From the NCBI GenBank assembly GCA_019695035.1, contig JAIBAU010000001.1:62001-126000 (forward strand): DNA of 64,000 nt, read 5' to 3'. The notes beneath the pieces are model-generated. The model was not told the origin of the DNA, did not search any database, and was given only the letters and a program-made list of their open reading frames with translations. Below are positions 11,525-19,277 of the stretch, one piece after another. Every line of letters begins with the position of its first letter. Position 1 is the first letter of the stretch. Source of the stretch: Caulobacteraceae bacterium (GTDB taxonomy: Bacteria; Pseudomonadota; Alphaproteobacteria; Caulobacterales; Caulobacteraceae). Made by a program: the position numbers and the translations under genes.

Positions 11525-11938
11525 ATGCCCAAGATGGTCTTCATCAACCTGCCGGTCCGCGACCTGCCTGCCGCCACTGCCTTCTACGAGGCCCTGGGGT
11601 TCGTGAAGCACCCGGGCTTCAGCGACGACAACGCCTCATCGATGCAGTGGTCGGACACGATCGTGTTCATGTTGTTGAAGCGCGAGTTCTATTCGACCTT
11701 CACCAGCAAGCCGATCGCTGACGCCCACAGGGAGTCCGCGCATCTGATCTCGCTGAACTTCGACAGCCGCGAAGCCGTCGACGCCATCGTGGAGAAGGCC
11801 CGGGCGGCCGGCGGCCGGATCGACGCGAGCCCGCCGCAGGACCACGGCTTCATGTATGCACGCGACTTCGAGGACCTCGACGGCAATGGCTTCGGCCCCC
11901 TGTGGATGGATCCGAAGGCGATCCCGCCGCAGCCCTAG
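11525..11938 (+). CDS. VOC (glyoxalase/dioxygenase fold) protein
   Basis: This 137-residue protein has two beta-alpha-beta-beta-beta modules of the vicinal oxygen chelate fold. The first begins MPKMVFINLPVRDLPAATAF and the second ends with ARDFEDLDGNGFGPLWMD. It resembles the lactoylglutathione-lyase-like group often found next to DUF1801 and AHSA1 genes. Substrate and metal are not determinable from sequence. The frame is open to 11420, but MPKM is the typical N-terminus. The stop lies one base from the stop of the convergent membrane protein gene. Confidence 0.82.
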   Translation: MPKMVFINLPVRDLPAATAFYEALGFVKHPGFSDDNASSMQWSDTIVFMLLKREFYSTFTSKPIADAHRESAHLISLNFDSREAVDAIVEKARAAGGRIDASPPQDHGFMYARDFEDLDGNGFGPLWMDPKAIPPQP

Positions 11939-11939
11939 G

Positions 11940-12326
11940 TCAGGCCCGGGGCGATGGTTCCGCCGCCCCGCGCAGCCACAGGCAGTAGCCCAGCACGACG
12001 GCGAAAGCCGCCAGCAGCGGGGCCATCGACAGGGCGGCGGCGTAGGTCATGGGCGCCCAGGCCCAGATGGCGGCGTTGACCAGACCGGCGACCGCGATGA
12101 CGTAGCCGACCACACGCCGGTAGGCGAGACGGCGCGCCGACTGCGCACGGCCCTGCTTGGGCGTGATGTTGCCGTACCAGGCGACCGCCAGTCCGGTGAG
12201 CGCCATGGTGAACCTCAGGAAGCCGTCGGAGTCGATCAGGCCCGTCCGCTTTGCGGCCAGGCCGCCGCCCATGACCAGGAGGGTTCCGGCGAGGATCTGG
12301 AGCGTGGAGCGCAGGCGCGGGTTCAT
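11940..12326 (-). CDS. SdpI-like small membrane protein
   Basis: This 128-residue protein has about four hydrophobic segments (residues about 8-26, 38-55, 72-92 and 95-115). The stretch AWYGNITPKQGR followed by an RRLAYRRVVGY segment resembles the SdpI/YhfL family, in which GNxxPK precedes a cytosolic loop; similarity is partial. Its start overlaps the stop of the ArsR gene (ATGA), so the two are one operon. In Bacillus, SdpI is a membrane immunity protein that sequesters the ArsR-family repressor SdpR; a comparable pairing here is inference. Confidence 0.65.
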   Translation of the reverse strand: MNPRLRSTLQILAGTLLVMGGGLAAKRTGLIDSDGFLRFTMALTGLAVAWYGNITPKQGRAQSARRLAYRRVVGYVIAVAGLVNAAIWAWAPMTYAAALSMAPLLAAFAVVLGYCLWLRGAAEPSPRA

Positions 12327-12631
12327 GATGGTTTCCTAGCGGCTTGCGGCGCGGCCGGGGATGGGGGCGCAGCGGCGATGCCCAGGGTGTCGGCGAAGCC
12401 CAGCAGGGCGTCCTCCAGCACCGAGAGCTTGAGGTGGTAGATCAGCGACTTGCCCGCCTTTTCGACGTGCACCAGGTCCGCCTCGCGCAGGACGGCGAAA
12501 TGGGCGGACATGGTCGGCTTGGACACCGCGAACTGTTCGGCGAGGTCGCCGGCCGACATCGGCCCGCCGCGAAGCAACTGCAGCACGCGGCGGCGGGTCG
12601 GATCGGACAGGGCCTTGAACACGGTGTTCAT
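12323..12631 (-). CDS. ArsR/SdpR-family repressor
   Basis: This 102-residue regulator is a typical ArsR winged helix: MNTVFKALSDPTRRRVLQLL, recognition region FAVSKPTMSAHFAVLREADL and wing VHVEKAGKSLIYHL. It has no metal-site cysteines. The C-terminus is an alanine/proline-rich tail. It precedes and overlaps the gene for a SdpI-like membrane protein. A perfect palindrome at 12638-12655 lies six bases before the start codon and is the likely autoregulatory operator. Confidence 0.9.
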   Translation of the reverse strand: MNTVFKALSDPTRRRVLQLLRGGPMSAGDLAEQFAVSKPTMSAHFAVLREADLVHVEKAGKSLIYHLKLSVLEDALLGFADTLGIAAAPPSPAAPQAARKPS

Positions 12632-12637
12632 GAGTTA

Positions 12638-12655
12638 GACGTTTAGCCAAACGTC
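12638..12655. promoter_or_regulatory. 18-bp palindrome upstream of the ArsR gene
   Basis: GACGTTTAGCCAAACGTC has 7-base perfect arms around AGCC. It lies directly upstream of the minus-strand ArsR start (12631) in the short gap before 12700. It is a probable operator for the encoded dimer, judged by symmetry and location. Confidence 0.65.
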
Positions 12656-12699
12656 AAAATGATGTCAACAGGCGCGCGCGGCTTGTCCAGAACGCGCGC

Positions 12700-12966
12700 T
12701 CAGTCGTGGTGCAGTCCGTTCCAGATCATCCCCAGCACCAGGCCCATGACGAAGCCGATGGCGGCGGTGACGCCGACCAGCAGGCCGGCGGTGGGCAGGG
12801 CGAAAGGCTCCACCTTCATGAAGGGCGCGATGAAGTGCAGGCGAAGGATGAAGTCGACGACCGCCTGCGCGTAACCCGTGGCGACCAGGGCCGCCCAGGC
12901 CGCATGAAAGAGACCGGTCACCAAGCCGAGCGCAACGCCAGCCTTGAGGGGATTGATTGTCCGCAT
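12700..12966 (-). CDS. small two-helix membrane protein
   Basis: This 88-residue protein starts at MRTINPLKAG, preceded by AGGAGAACCCCG. Two or three hydrophobic segments cover residues about 8-32 and 58-83, separated by a short hydrophilic stretch. It ends in LHHD. The family is not recognised. It lies just upstream of the ArsR-SdpI-like pair on the same strand with only 68 bases between, yet the ArsR palindrome separates them, so it is probably a separate unit. Confidence 0.7.
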   Translation of the reverse strand: MRTINPLKAGVALGLVTGLFHAAWAALVATGYAQAVVDFILRLHFIAPFMKVEPFALPTAGLLVGVTAAIGFVMGLVLGMIWNGLHHD

Positions 12967-13131
12967 CGGGGTTCTCCTGTTCCCTTGTCCGGCAGCCTGT
13001 AACGGTCGGCGGGCGCCGGCCTTGAGGGAGATCAAGCGGGATCGGCCGCAATTCCGGGGGGCTGCGGCCCTTTGCATCGCCCCCGGAAGCGTTACGGTGG
13101 CGCCCGCCTCGATCGCGCCTGGAGCCTCCCC

Positions 13132-14259
13132 ATGTCCACCGACGTCCCCGCCACCGGCCTGCAACTGTTCTCGACGGTCAGGGAGGACGGGCGGCTGGAG
13201 CTGGCCCTGAAACCGACGCCTGTGCCGGCGCCGGGAGAGGACGAAGTAGTGATCCGGGTCGAGGCCACGCCGATCAATCCGTCGGACCTGGGCCTGCTGC
13301 TGGGCGCCGCCGACGTAAGCCAGCTGAGCGTCGAGGCCGGCGTCACCTCCGCCCCCATCCCGCCGGCCGCCGCCGCCCGCATGGCCCCGCGGATCGGCAA
13401 GCCCATGCCGGTGGGCAACGAGGGAGCCGGAACCGTCATCGCCGCCGGCGCCGCGGCTCAGCATCTGCTGGGCAAGGTCGTCAGCCTGGCCGGCGGCCAG
13501 ATGTATGCGCAGTACAAGCTGGCCCGCGGACGCGACTGCATCGTCCTGCCGCCCGGCGTCACCGCCGCCGAGGCCGCCTCCAGCTTCGTCAATCCGCTGA
13601 CGGCGCTCGGCATGATCGGAACCATGCGCCGCGAAGGCTTCGAAGCCTTGGTGCATACGGCCGCCGCCTCCAACCTCGGTCAGATGCTGGTGAAGCTGTG
13701 CCAGGCCGAGGGCGTCGAGCTGGTCAACATCGTGCGCAGCGCCGAGCAGGCGGACATCCTGCGGGGCCTGGGGGCGAAGCACGTCCTCGACTCCACCGCG
13801 CCGGACTTCGCCGCCGGCCTGACCGCCGCGATACGGGAGACCAAGGCGTTCCTGGCCTTCGACGCCATCGGGGGCGGACGCACCGCCGACCAGATCCTGA
13901 AGTCCATGGAGGCCGCCGCCGTGGCGCTCGCGCCCGGCTTCTCGATCTACGGCTCGAGCCAGAAGAAGCAGGTCTACGCCTACGGCATGCTCGACCCCGG
14001 CCCCACCGAACTGACCCGCAGCTACGGCATGGCCTGGGGCATCGGCGGCTGGCTGCTGACCCCCTACCTGATAAGCGCCGGCGCGGAAGAAGCCGCCCGC
14101 ATGCGCCAGTACGTTGTCGACAACATCCGCACCATCTTCGCCAGCAAGTACACGACTCACATCTCGTTGCACGACGTGCTCAAGCCCGAGCACATCGCCC
14201 GCTATGCGAAGCGGGCGACGGGGGAGAAGTTCCTCATCGTGCCGTCGCTTCCCGGGTAG
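13132..14259 (+). CDS. MDR-superfamily zinc-binding dehydrogenase-like protein
   Basis: This 375-residue protein is a medium-chain dehydrogenase/reductase. The N-terminal GroES-like domain has the typical VVIRVEATPINPSDLGLLLG and VGNEGAGTVIAAG. The Rossmann domain includes VHTAAASNLGQMLVKLCQ and VLDSTAPDFAAGL. Structural and catalytic zinc cysteines are absent, so it is closest to the quinone oxidoreductase-like branch that uses NADPH without zinc. The substrate is unknown. The start MSTDVPATGL follows a GGAG site; the frame extends 20 codons upstream without support. Confidence 0.88.
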   Translation: MSTDVPATGLQLFSTVREDGRLELALKPTPVPAPGEDEVVIRVEATPINPSDLGLLLGAADVSQLSVEAGVTSAPIPPAAAARMAPRIGKPMPVGNEGAGTVIAAGAAAQHLLGKVVSLAGGQMYAQYKLARGRDCIVLPPGVTAAEAASSFVNPLTALGMIGTMRREGFEALVHTAAASNLGQMLVKLCQAEGVELVNIVRSAEQADILRGLGAKHVLDSTAPDFAAGLTAAIRETKAFLAFDAIGGGRTADQILKSMEAAAVALAPGFSIYGSSQKKQVYAYGMLDPGPTELTRSYGMAWGIGGWLLTPYLISAGAEEAARMRQYVVDNIRTIFASKYTTHISLHDVLKPEHIARYAKRATGEKFLIVPSLPG

Positions 14260-14356
14260 GACGCGGCGCGCACGCCCCGGCCGGGGTTCGACGCTTTCGA
14301 CATTGACCGACGCTGGGGAAGCCGCGCTAGCTCGGCCGTTCACACGAGGACCGACC

Positions 14357-15214
14357 ATGAGCCTGAACGGCAAGACCCTCTTCATCACCGGCGCTTCGCG
14401 CGGCATCGGCCTGGCCATCGGACTGCGCGCGGCGCGGGATGGGGCCAATGTCGTGATCGCGGCCAAGACGGCCGATCCGCACCCCAAGCTGCCAGGCACG
14501 ATCTACACCGCCGCCGCCGAGATCGAGGCGGCCGGGGGAAAGGCCCTGCCGCTGGTGGTCGACGTGCGGGACGAGGCCTCGGTCCAGGCGGCCGTGGACC
14601 GGGCCGTCGAGACCTTCGGCGGCATCGACATCTGCGTGAACAACGCCTCGGCGATCTCTCTGACCGGGACGCTGCAGACCGACATGAAGCGCTATGACCT
14701 GATGCACCAGATCAACGGGCGCGGCACCTACCTGACCTCGAAGCTGTGCATCCCCCACCTGAAGAAGGCGGCCAATCCGCACATCCTGGCCCTGTCGCCG
14801 CCGCTGGATCTGTCCCCCCACTGGTTCGGGCCGCACGTGGCCTACTCGATGGCCAAGTACAACATGAGCCTGTGCATGCTGGGCATGGCGGAGGAGTTCC
14901 GCGGCGACGGCATCGCCTGCAACGCCCTGTGGCCCCGCACGGCCGTCGCCACCTCGGCGATGGAGTTCGCGATCACCGGGGCCGAAGGTCTGAAGCACTG
15001 CCGGACGACCGAGATCATGGCTGACGCCGCCTACGCCATCTTCAACAAGCCGTCCCGCGAGTTCACCGGCCGATTCATCATCGACGACACCTTCCTCTAC
15101 GAGGAGGGCGAGCGCGACTTCGACAAGTACCGGATGGACCCCACGGCCTCGCTGCTGCCGGACTTCTTCGTGCCGGCCGACAGCGCGCCGCCGCCGGGCG
15201 TGAAGATCGGCTAG
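14357..15214 (+). CDS. SDR-family oxidoreductase (HSDL2-like)
   Basis: This 285-residue short-chain dehydrogenase has the cofactor motif TGASRGIG, the NNAS motif and the catalytic YSMAK (YxxxK). The N-terminal TADPHPKLPGTIYTAAAEIE and the C-terminal extension after residue 230 match the hydroxysteroid dehydrogenase-like protein 2 group; C-terminal residues such as FIIDDTFLYEEG are characteristic. The physiological substrate is unknown, perhaps a fatty acyl or steroid-like alcohol. The stop codon shares CTAG with the stop of the convergent transglutaminase-like gene. Confidence 0.9.
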   Translation: MSLNGKTLFITGASRGIGLAIGLRAARDGANVVIAAKTADPHPKLPGTIYTAAAEIEAAGGKALPLVVDVRDEASVQAAVDRAVETFGGIDICVNNASAISLTGTLQTDMKRYDLMHQINGRGTYLTSKLCIPHLKKAANPHILALSPPLDLSPHWFGPHVAYSMAKYNMSLCMLGMAEEFRGDGIACNALWPRTAVATSAMEFAITGAEGLKHCRTTEIMADAAYAIFNKPSREFTGRFIIDDTFLYEEGERDFDKYRMDPTASLLPDFFVPADSAPPPGVKIG

Positions 15215-16665
15215 CGCGCCGGCGCGGGCCGCACCCGCACCTCGTTCATCGCGTCCCAGGTCAGCAGGCTGGCGAGCTGGCCCGAGGCCGCCATGGTCGA
15301 CATGTCGCCGTCTCCCACGGTGACCGCGATGTGGGTCATGTCGAAGCTCGAGAGAGCGGCGTCGAAGCTGCGCCAGCGGCCGTCGACGTAGGCCAGGGTC
15401 CAGCTGTGCGGCATGAACACGTTGGACACGCCGTGATAGCGCTCGCGCGAATAGACGTAGCCGGACGCGGTCTTGGTCGGGATGCCGGCGGCGCGGCCAA
15501 AGGCGGCCAACAGCACCGCGGCCTCGGTGCAGTCGCCGCGGCGGCGGTCGAGGGTCTCGCTGGCCGAGTAGTGGCCGGCGAAGTCGATCTCGCCCAGCAC
15601 CGCCCGCGCCTTCAGGGCCAGGATCTCCATCTTGTGGGCGTCCGAGGTCTTCAGCGCCGCGATGGGCCCGACCAGGGCCCGGATGCGCCGGTCGTCGCTC
15701 TGCAGCCACTCGGTGGGTCGCCTGGCCGCGGCCAGGCTGGCGGCGTCGCTGGGGAGGCCCGGCCCGCAGTCGGCGCAGATGTCGACCACGGTCTGCCCGC
15801 CCTCCAGCCCGACCCGCTGTTCGCCGGTCTGGGGGAGGGCGAAGCGGAAGCCGTCGCGGAAGCCGAAGCGATAGCGAATGTGGCCGTCGGTGGCGCCGCC
15901 GGGGATGCGGAAGGGCGACTTGACCATCAGGGTGGTGATCATCCGGAACGGCGCGCGCGAGCGAAGGGCCGTGGCGCGGTCTGTGGGCCGGATGGTCAGG
16001 CTCGAGCCGTACATGGGCTGGGTGACCTCGGCCACGTCGCCGCCGGGGGTGAGAACCATGCGGGCGACGCCGCGCAACTGGTCGCCGTCGTAACGGGCGC
16101 GCATCAGGACGGTGCGGCCCAGTGCGTCCGGGGTCATCGGGCTGAGCACAACGCGCTCGACCGCCAGCGTCTCGACGTTGAAAGCCTCGAAGGCCATGGG
16201 CTCGACGCGGCCGGCCGGCCAGCTGGCCAGGGGTCCGTCGCCATTATCGAAGCGGACCTCGGGCCCGGCCGGGATGGACATGACGCGTCGACCGCCGGGC
16301 GCCTCCCTGACGACGTGCACGCCGCCGGGTGCGAGGCGGGCCTCGACCCGGGTCACACGCCCGCCCACGTGGGTCTCGGTCTCGACCGCGCGCGTCTGGC
16401 CCGCGTGGTCGAGCTGGGCAACCGTCCGCTCCCACACGCGGGTAGGCCGGGCGTTCTGCTCGCGCAGGGTTGTTTCCTGGTACTCGATCCGCTGGGCGCC
16501 CTGCGGGGTGTCTCGGTATTCCACCGAGGCGTAACCCACCTGGGCCCCTTCGCCGGTGACGATGGCGTACCACTGGGCGTCCGCCGCCGGGGCGGCCCCG
16601 AGCGCGGGTCCGGCGAGGACGGCCAGGGCCGCAGCCGCCGCAAGCCGTCCAGAGGGCCGCGTCAT
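15211..16665 (-). CDS. secreted transglutaminase-like protein
   Basis: This 484-residue protein has a cleavable signal peptide (hydrophobic residues 8-24, cleavage near GAAPA). The C-terminal half is a transglutaminase-like domain: catalytic cysteine in RRGDCTEAAVLLAAFGRAAG, then the TASGYVYSRERYHG strand, histidine in MPHSWTLAYVDGRW and aspartate in FDAAL. The N-terminal part is a beta-rich region like those of DUF3857-type proteins. The predicted location is the periplasm or outside. The start overlaps the stop of the upstream Cys-rich gene (ATGA), forming an operon of three. Whether it acts as a peptidase, amidase or crosslinker is not shown. Confidence 0.85.
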   Translation of the reverse strand: MTRPSGRLAAAAALAVLAGPALGAAPAADAQWYAIVTGEGAQVGYASVEYRDTPQGAQRIEYQETTLREQNARPTRVWERTVAQLDHAGQTRAVETETHVGGRVTRVEARLAPGGVHVVREAPGGRRVMSIPAGPEVRFDNGDGPLASWPAGRVEPMAFEAFNVETLAVERVVLSPMTPDALGRTVLMRARYDGDQLRGVARMVLTPGGDVAEVTQPMYGSSLTIRPTDRATALRSRAPFRMITTLMVKSPFRIPGGATDGHIRYRFGFRDGFRFALPQTGEQRVGLEGGQTVVDICADCGPGLPSDAASLAAARRPTEWLQSDDRRIRALVGPIAALKTSDAHKMEILALKARAVLGEIDFAGHYSASETLDRRRGDCTEAAVLLAAFGRAAGIPTKTASGYVYSRERYHGVSNVFMPHSWTLAYVDGRWRSFDAALSSFDMTHIAVTVGDGDMSTMAASGQLASLLTWDAMNEVRVRPAPAR

Positions 16666-17066
16666 TTGCTTTCCGCCGCGGCGGTGTCGGGATCCTCGTA
16701 GACCACCGGGAGCTCAGGGACCGTGAGCTCCTCGCCCGTCTCGACAAACGCCACATGGTCGAAGTCGGTGATGCCGCCGACGATGATGATGTCCTCGGAG
16801 ACCTCGACCGCGGTGACGGGGTCGGCCGCCGCCGGCAGGGCGAAGGCGGCGGCCGCCACCACGCCGGCGGCGAGCGCCGCCGGCAGGCGGTAGGAAACGC
16901 ACACGGGTTGGGCGCAGGCGGACAGGAAGGCTTCCTTGTCGGCCTCGGCCATGGCCGTCAGGTCCACGACCGCGCGATTGCACAGTCGGCAGACGTCGCC
17001 GTCCATCACCGCCGAAAGGTCGCCCTTGAAGGGGCAGGGCGACTGGATTTTCGGAAACCGGGCCAC
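16662..17066 (-). CDS. Cys-rich membrane-anchored small protein with VVYEDP tail
   Basis: This 134-residue protein uses a GTG start. The cytosolic-looking N-terminus has CPFKGDL and VCRLCNRAVVDLTAM, followed by a later VCVSYRLPA. This Cys arrangement is a zinc-ribbon-like motif seen at the N-terminus of assorted membrane proteins. One transmembrane segment follows (residues about 60-80). The C-terminal 50 residues are acidic and end with LPVVYEDP plus a short tail. The last 32 residues of that region align without gaps to the end of the neighbouring gene's product (17079). The function is unknown. It is co-transcribed with the transglutaminase-like gene. Confidence 0.75.
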   Translation of the reverse strand: MARFPKIQSPCPFKGDLSAVMDGDVCRLCNRAVVDLTAMAEADKEAFLSACAQPVCVSYRLPAALAAGVVAAAAFALPAAADPVTAVEVSEDIIIVGGITDFDHVAFVETGEELTVPELPVVYEDPDTAAAESK

Positions 17067-17078
17067 GCGCGTCCCGCC

Positions 17079-17360
17079 CTATTTCGGCTGGTCGGCGGGC
17101 TTGGCCGCCTGCGGCTGATCGGCGGCGGCGGGGTCGTCGTAGACCACTGGAATATCGGCCATAGCCAGGTCGGCCGGGTCTTCACCGCGCGCCTGTTGCT
17201 TGCCGTCGTCAATGGCGCCGACGACGGTGACCCCGTCCACCACGGTGACGTCCGGGTGGGTCGGGAGGCGGGTGCCGGTGGTCTGGGCCAGCGCCAGGCC
17301 GGGAATCGCGACGATGGCGGCGGCCAGCGCGGCGGTCCTGATGGTCTTGGAAATCGTCAC
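17079..17360 (-). CDS. small secreted protein with VVYDDP tail
   Basis: This 93-residue protein uses a GTG start (frame VTISKTIRTA) supported by AGGAGAGG upstream and by a signal peptide ending near GLALAQ. The frame stays open to 17486 without any signal character. The mature part is about 68 residues: acidic, with VTVVDGVTVVGAIDDG and a C-terminal IPVVYDDP followed by a proline/alanine/lysine tail. It shares a 32-position ungapped C-terminal match with the product of 16662. It is the first gene of a three-gene operon ending in a secreted transglutaminase-like protein. No known family was recognised. Confidence 0.7.
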   Translation of the reverse strand: MTISKTIRTAALAAAIVAIPGLALAQTTGTRLPTHPDVTVVDGVTVVGAIDDGKQQARGEDPADLAMADIPVVYDDPAAADQPQAAKPADQPK

Positions 17361-17494
17361 GGTCGTGTACCTCTCCTGGAAGGGCCCTGGCCCTCTCGAA
17401 CCTCGACCAGATAATCGCATCGGTGCAGCCTTTGGGGTTAAGCGGCGTCGGGCCGGACCTTCCTCGCCGGCTCCGAATCCGCCCATGAGGGCAC

Positions 17495-17842
17495 ATGATC
17501 ACGCTCTTCGGCATCAAGGCCTGCGACACCATGAAGAAGGCGCGGACCTGGCTGGACGACCGCGGGATCGCCTATGCCTTCCACGACTACAAGGCCTCGG
17601 GAATCGACGAGGCGACCCTCAGGCGCTGGGCCGCGCAGGTCGGCTGGGAGACCTTGCTGAACAGGTCAGGCACGACGTTCCGGGCGCTGCCCGAGTCCGA
17701 CAGGCAGGGGCTCGACGAGACGCGCGCCATCGCCCTGATGGTCCGGCAGCCCTCCATGATCAAGCGCCCCGTGCTGGATCGCGACGGGGCGCTGAGCGTC
17801 GGCTTCAAGCCGGAGCGGTACGCGGCGCTGTTCGACTCCTAG
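17495..17842 (+). CDS. ArsC/Spx-family thioredoxin-fold protein (YffB-like)
   Basis: This 115-residue protein has the ArsC fold: MITLFGIKACDTMKKARTWL at the N-terminus, with a single catalytic-type cysteine (Cys10) followed by lysines instead of the CxxC of Spx. The C-terminal motif SMIKRPVLD is the family's cis-proline region. YffB-type members are glutathione-dependent thiol reductases or regulators of unclear role; arsenate reduction is not implied. The stop shares CTAG with the convergent GST gene. Confidence 0.87.
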   Translation: MITLFGIKACDTMKKARTWLDDRGIAYAFHDYKASGIDEATLRRWAAQVGWETLLNRSGTTFRALPESDRQGLDETRAIALMVRQPSMIKRPVLDRDGALSVGFKPERYAALFDS

Positions 17843-18486
17843 AAGGGCACGTACTGGAACCAGGGCTCGGCTTCCTTCAGCACACGGGCGAAGGAGGGAC
17901 GGGCTTTGAGGCGTTCAAGATAGGCCGAGATGTTGGCGAACCCGGCCATGGGGATGATGCGGTCCGAGTAGAACAGCGCGGGCGCCGCGGAGCAGTCGGC
18001 GAGGGTGAAGACGTCCCCCATCATCCACGTGCGGTCCTCCAGTTGCGGGTCCAGCGCCTCGAGCGCGGTGCGCATGGCGGTTCTGGCGGCCGCGACACCG
18101 TGCGGATCCTTCACGCCCTCCGGCCGGAGGGCGTCGTCGGACACCTTCTGCATGCTGTTGTGGATGTAGAGGTCGAGGAACCGGTCGCGCAGGCGGGTCT
18201 GGCGCGCGCGATCGGGATCGCCGGAAAGGCAGAGGTCGGTTGGGCCCGGATAGTGCTGGGCCAGGTACTCGACGATGGTGCTGGACTCCGGCACGACCAT
18301 GTCGCGGGCGACGTCCCTCAGGACCGGGAACTTCCGGGGCGGCCAGAGCCTGCGCAGCAGCGCGTCGTGCTCGGGATTGGAGAGGTCGAGCAGGATCGGC
18401 TCGAACTCGGCGCCGGTCTCGTAGAGCGCGATCAGCGCCTTCCAGCAGTAGGAGGAGAGGGGGTGGTAGTAGAGTTCGAGCGCCAT
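17839..18486 (-). CDS. glutathione S-transferase family protein
   Basis: This 215-residue protein has a thioredoxin-like N-terminal domain (ALELYYHPLSSYCWKALIAL), the SSTIVEYL glutathione-contact segment and an all-helical C-terminal domain with the N-capping/hydrophobic staple motif around FTLADCSAAPAL. GSTs conjugate or reduce with glutathione; the substrate is unknown. It starts only seven bases after the stop of the DHFR-like gene, so the two form an operon. The ATG at 18486 (MALEL) is preferred over the upstream in-frame codons, which overlap the neighbouring gene. Confidence 0.9.
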   Translation of the reverse strand: MALELYYHPLSSYCWKALIALYETGAEFEPILLDLSNPEHDALLRRLWPPRKFPVLRDVARDMVVPESSTIVEYLAQHYPGPTDLCLSGDPDRARQTRLRDRFLDLYIHNSMQKVSDDALRPEGVKDPHGVAAARTAMRTALEALDPQLEDRTWMMGDVFTLADCSAAPALFYSDRIIPMAGFANISAYLERLKARPSFARVLKEAEPWFQYVPF

Positions 18487-18493
18487 CTTCGGC

Positions 18494-19114
18494 TCACTTT
18501 CCAATGACGTCATAGGTGATGTGGGAGACGCCGCCGGCCTCAATCGAGTCGGTCTGGCGCAAGGCGAATTTGCCGGGCTCGACGCCGTCGAGAAGCCGCA
18601 GACCCCGACCCAGGATCAGGGGCGCGACGTGGAGCGTCATCTCCTCGACCACGCCGGCATTCAGGGCCTGACGGACCAGGTCCGCACCGCCCGATATCCG
18701 CACGTCCTTCTTGCCGGCGGCGGCGCGCGCCAGGGCCAGCGCCGCCTCGAAGCCGTCAGTGACGAAATGGAAGGTTGTGCCGCCGGGGCGGATCCAGGGC
18801 TCGCGGGGGCGGTGGGTGACGACGAAAACCGGGCAACCGAAGGGCGCTTCCTCGGGCCAGGATGCTTCGCCCTCGTCGAACATGTTGCGGCCCATGACGT
18901 TGGCGCCGATGCGATCGAAGATGCGCCGGATCAGCGGACCAGCGGCGCCTTCCTCGCCGCCGGGGATGCCCAGCCGCTCACGGAACGCCTTTTCGGCGAA
19001 CAGCCATTCGTGCAGCTGCATGCTGACCCCGCCCATGGGGTTCTGCGGACCGCGATCGGGTCCGGCGAGATAGCCGTCGAGGGAAATTCCGACGTCGACA
19101 AAGACTTGGGACAT
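18494..19114 (-). CDS. dihydrofolate reductase/RibD C-terminal domain protein
   Basis: This 206-residue protein has the DHFR-like fold of the RibD C-terminal family: VFVDVGISLDGYLAGPD at the start, GANVMGRNMFDEGE, then VRISGGADLVRQALNAG and the C-terminal ADP/NADPH-binding LILGRGLRLL. It is probably an NAD(P)H-dependent reductase; true DHFR activity is not implied. The gene is divergent from an HxlR regulator and is followed by a GST gene in the same direction. Confidence 0.88.
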   Translation of the reverse strand: MSQVFVDVGISLDGYLAGPDRGPQNPMGGVSMQLHEWLFAEKAFRERLGIPGGEEGAAGPLIRRIFDRIGANVMGRNMFDEGEASWPEEAPFGCPVFVVTHRPREPWIRPGGTTFHFVTDGFEAALALARAAAGKKDVRISGGADLVRQALNAGVVEEMTLHVAPLILGRGLRLLDGVEPGKFALRQTDSIEAGGVSHITYDVIGK

Positions 19115-19198
19115 GACCTTACCCCCTGGGCCGAGACGCGTGCGCGAACCGGCTGTGCGATGCGGCCGGCCTTGAGTGAATCACGATGCGCCCCAATG

Positions 19199-19253
19199 AC
19201 TGATTGCAAAACGAGAGCGGTTGCACGGTGTCCAAACTGATTGCATATTGCAA
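19199..19253. promoter_or_regulatory. repeat elements between the HxlR gene and the divergent reductase gene
   Basis: ACTGATTGCA occurs twice as a direct repeat (19199-19208 and 19236-19245), and TTGCA-TAT-TGCAA (19241-19253) is an inverted repeat joined to the second copy. The region lies between divergent start codons (19114 and 19278), the usual position for an HxlR-family operator. The binding role is inferred. Confidence 0.55.
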
Positions 19254-19277
19254 GTGGTTTATTGGAGGGTCAGCCCC

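Noticed and set aside
12700..14499. 599-codon minus-strand frame
   Set aside because: Only its last 88 codons (12700-12966) have a ribosome site and membrane-protein character; the rest is antisense to the MDR dehydrogenase.
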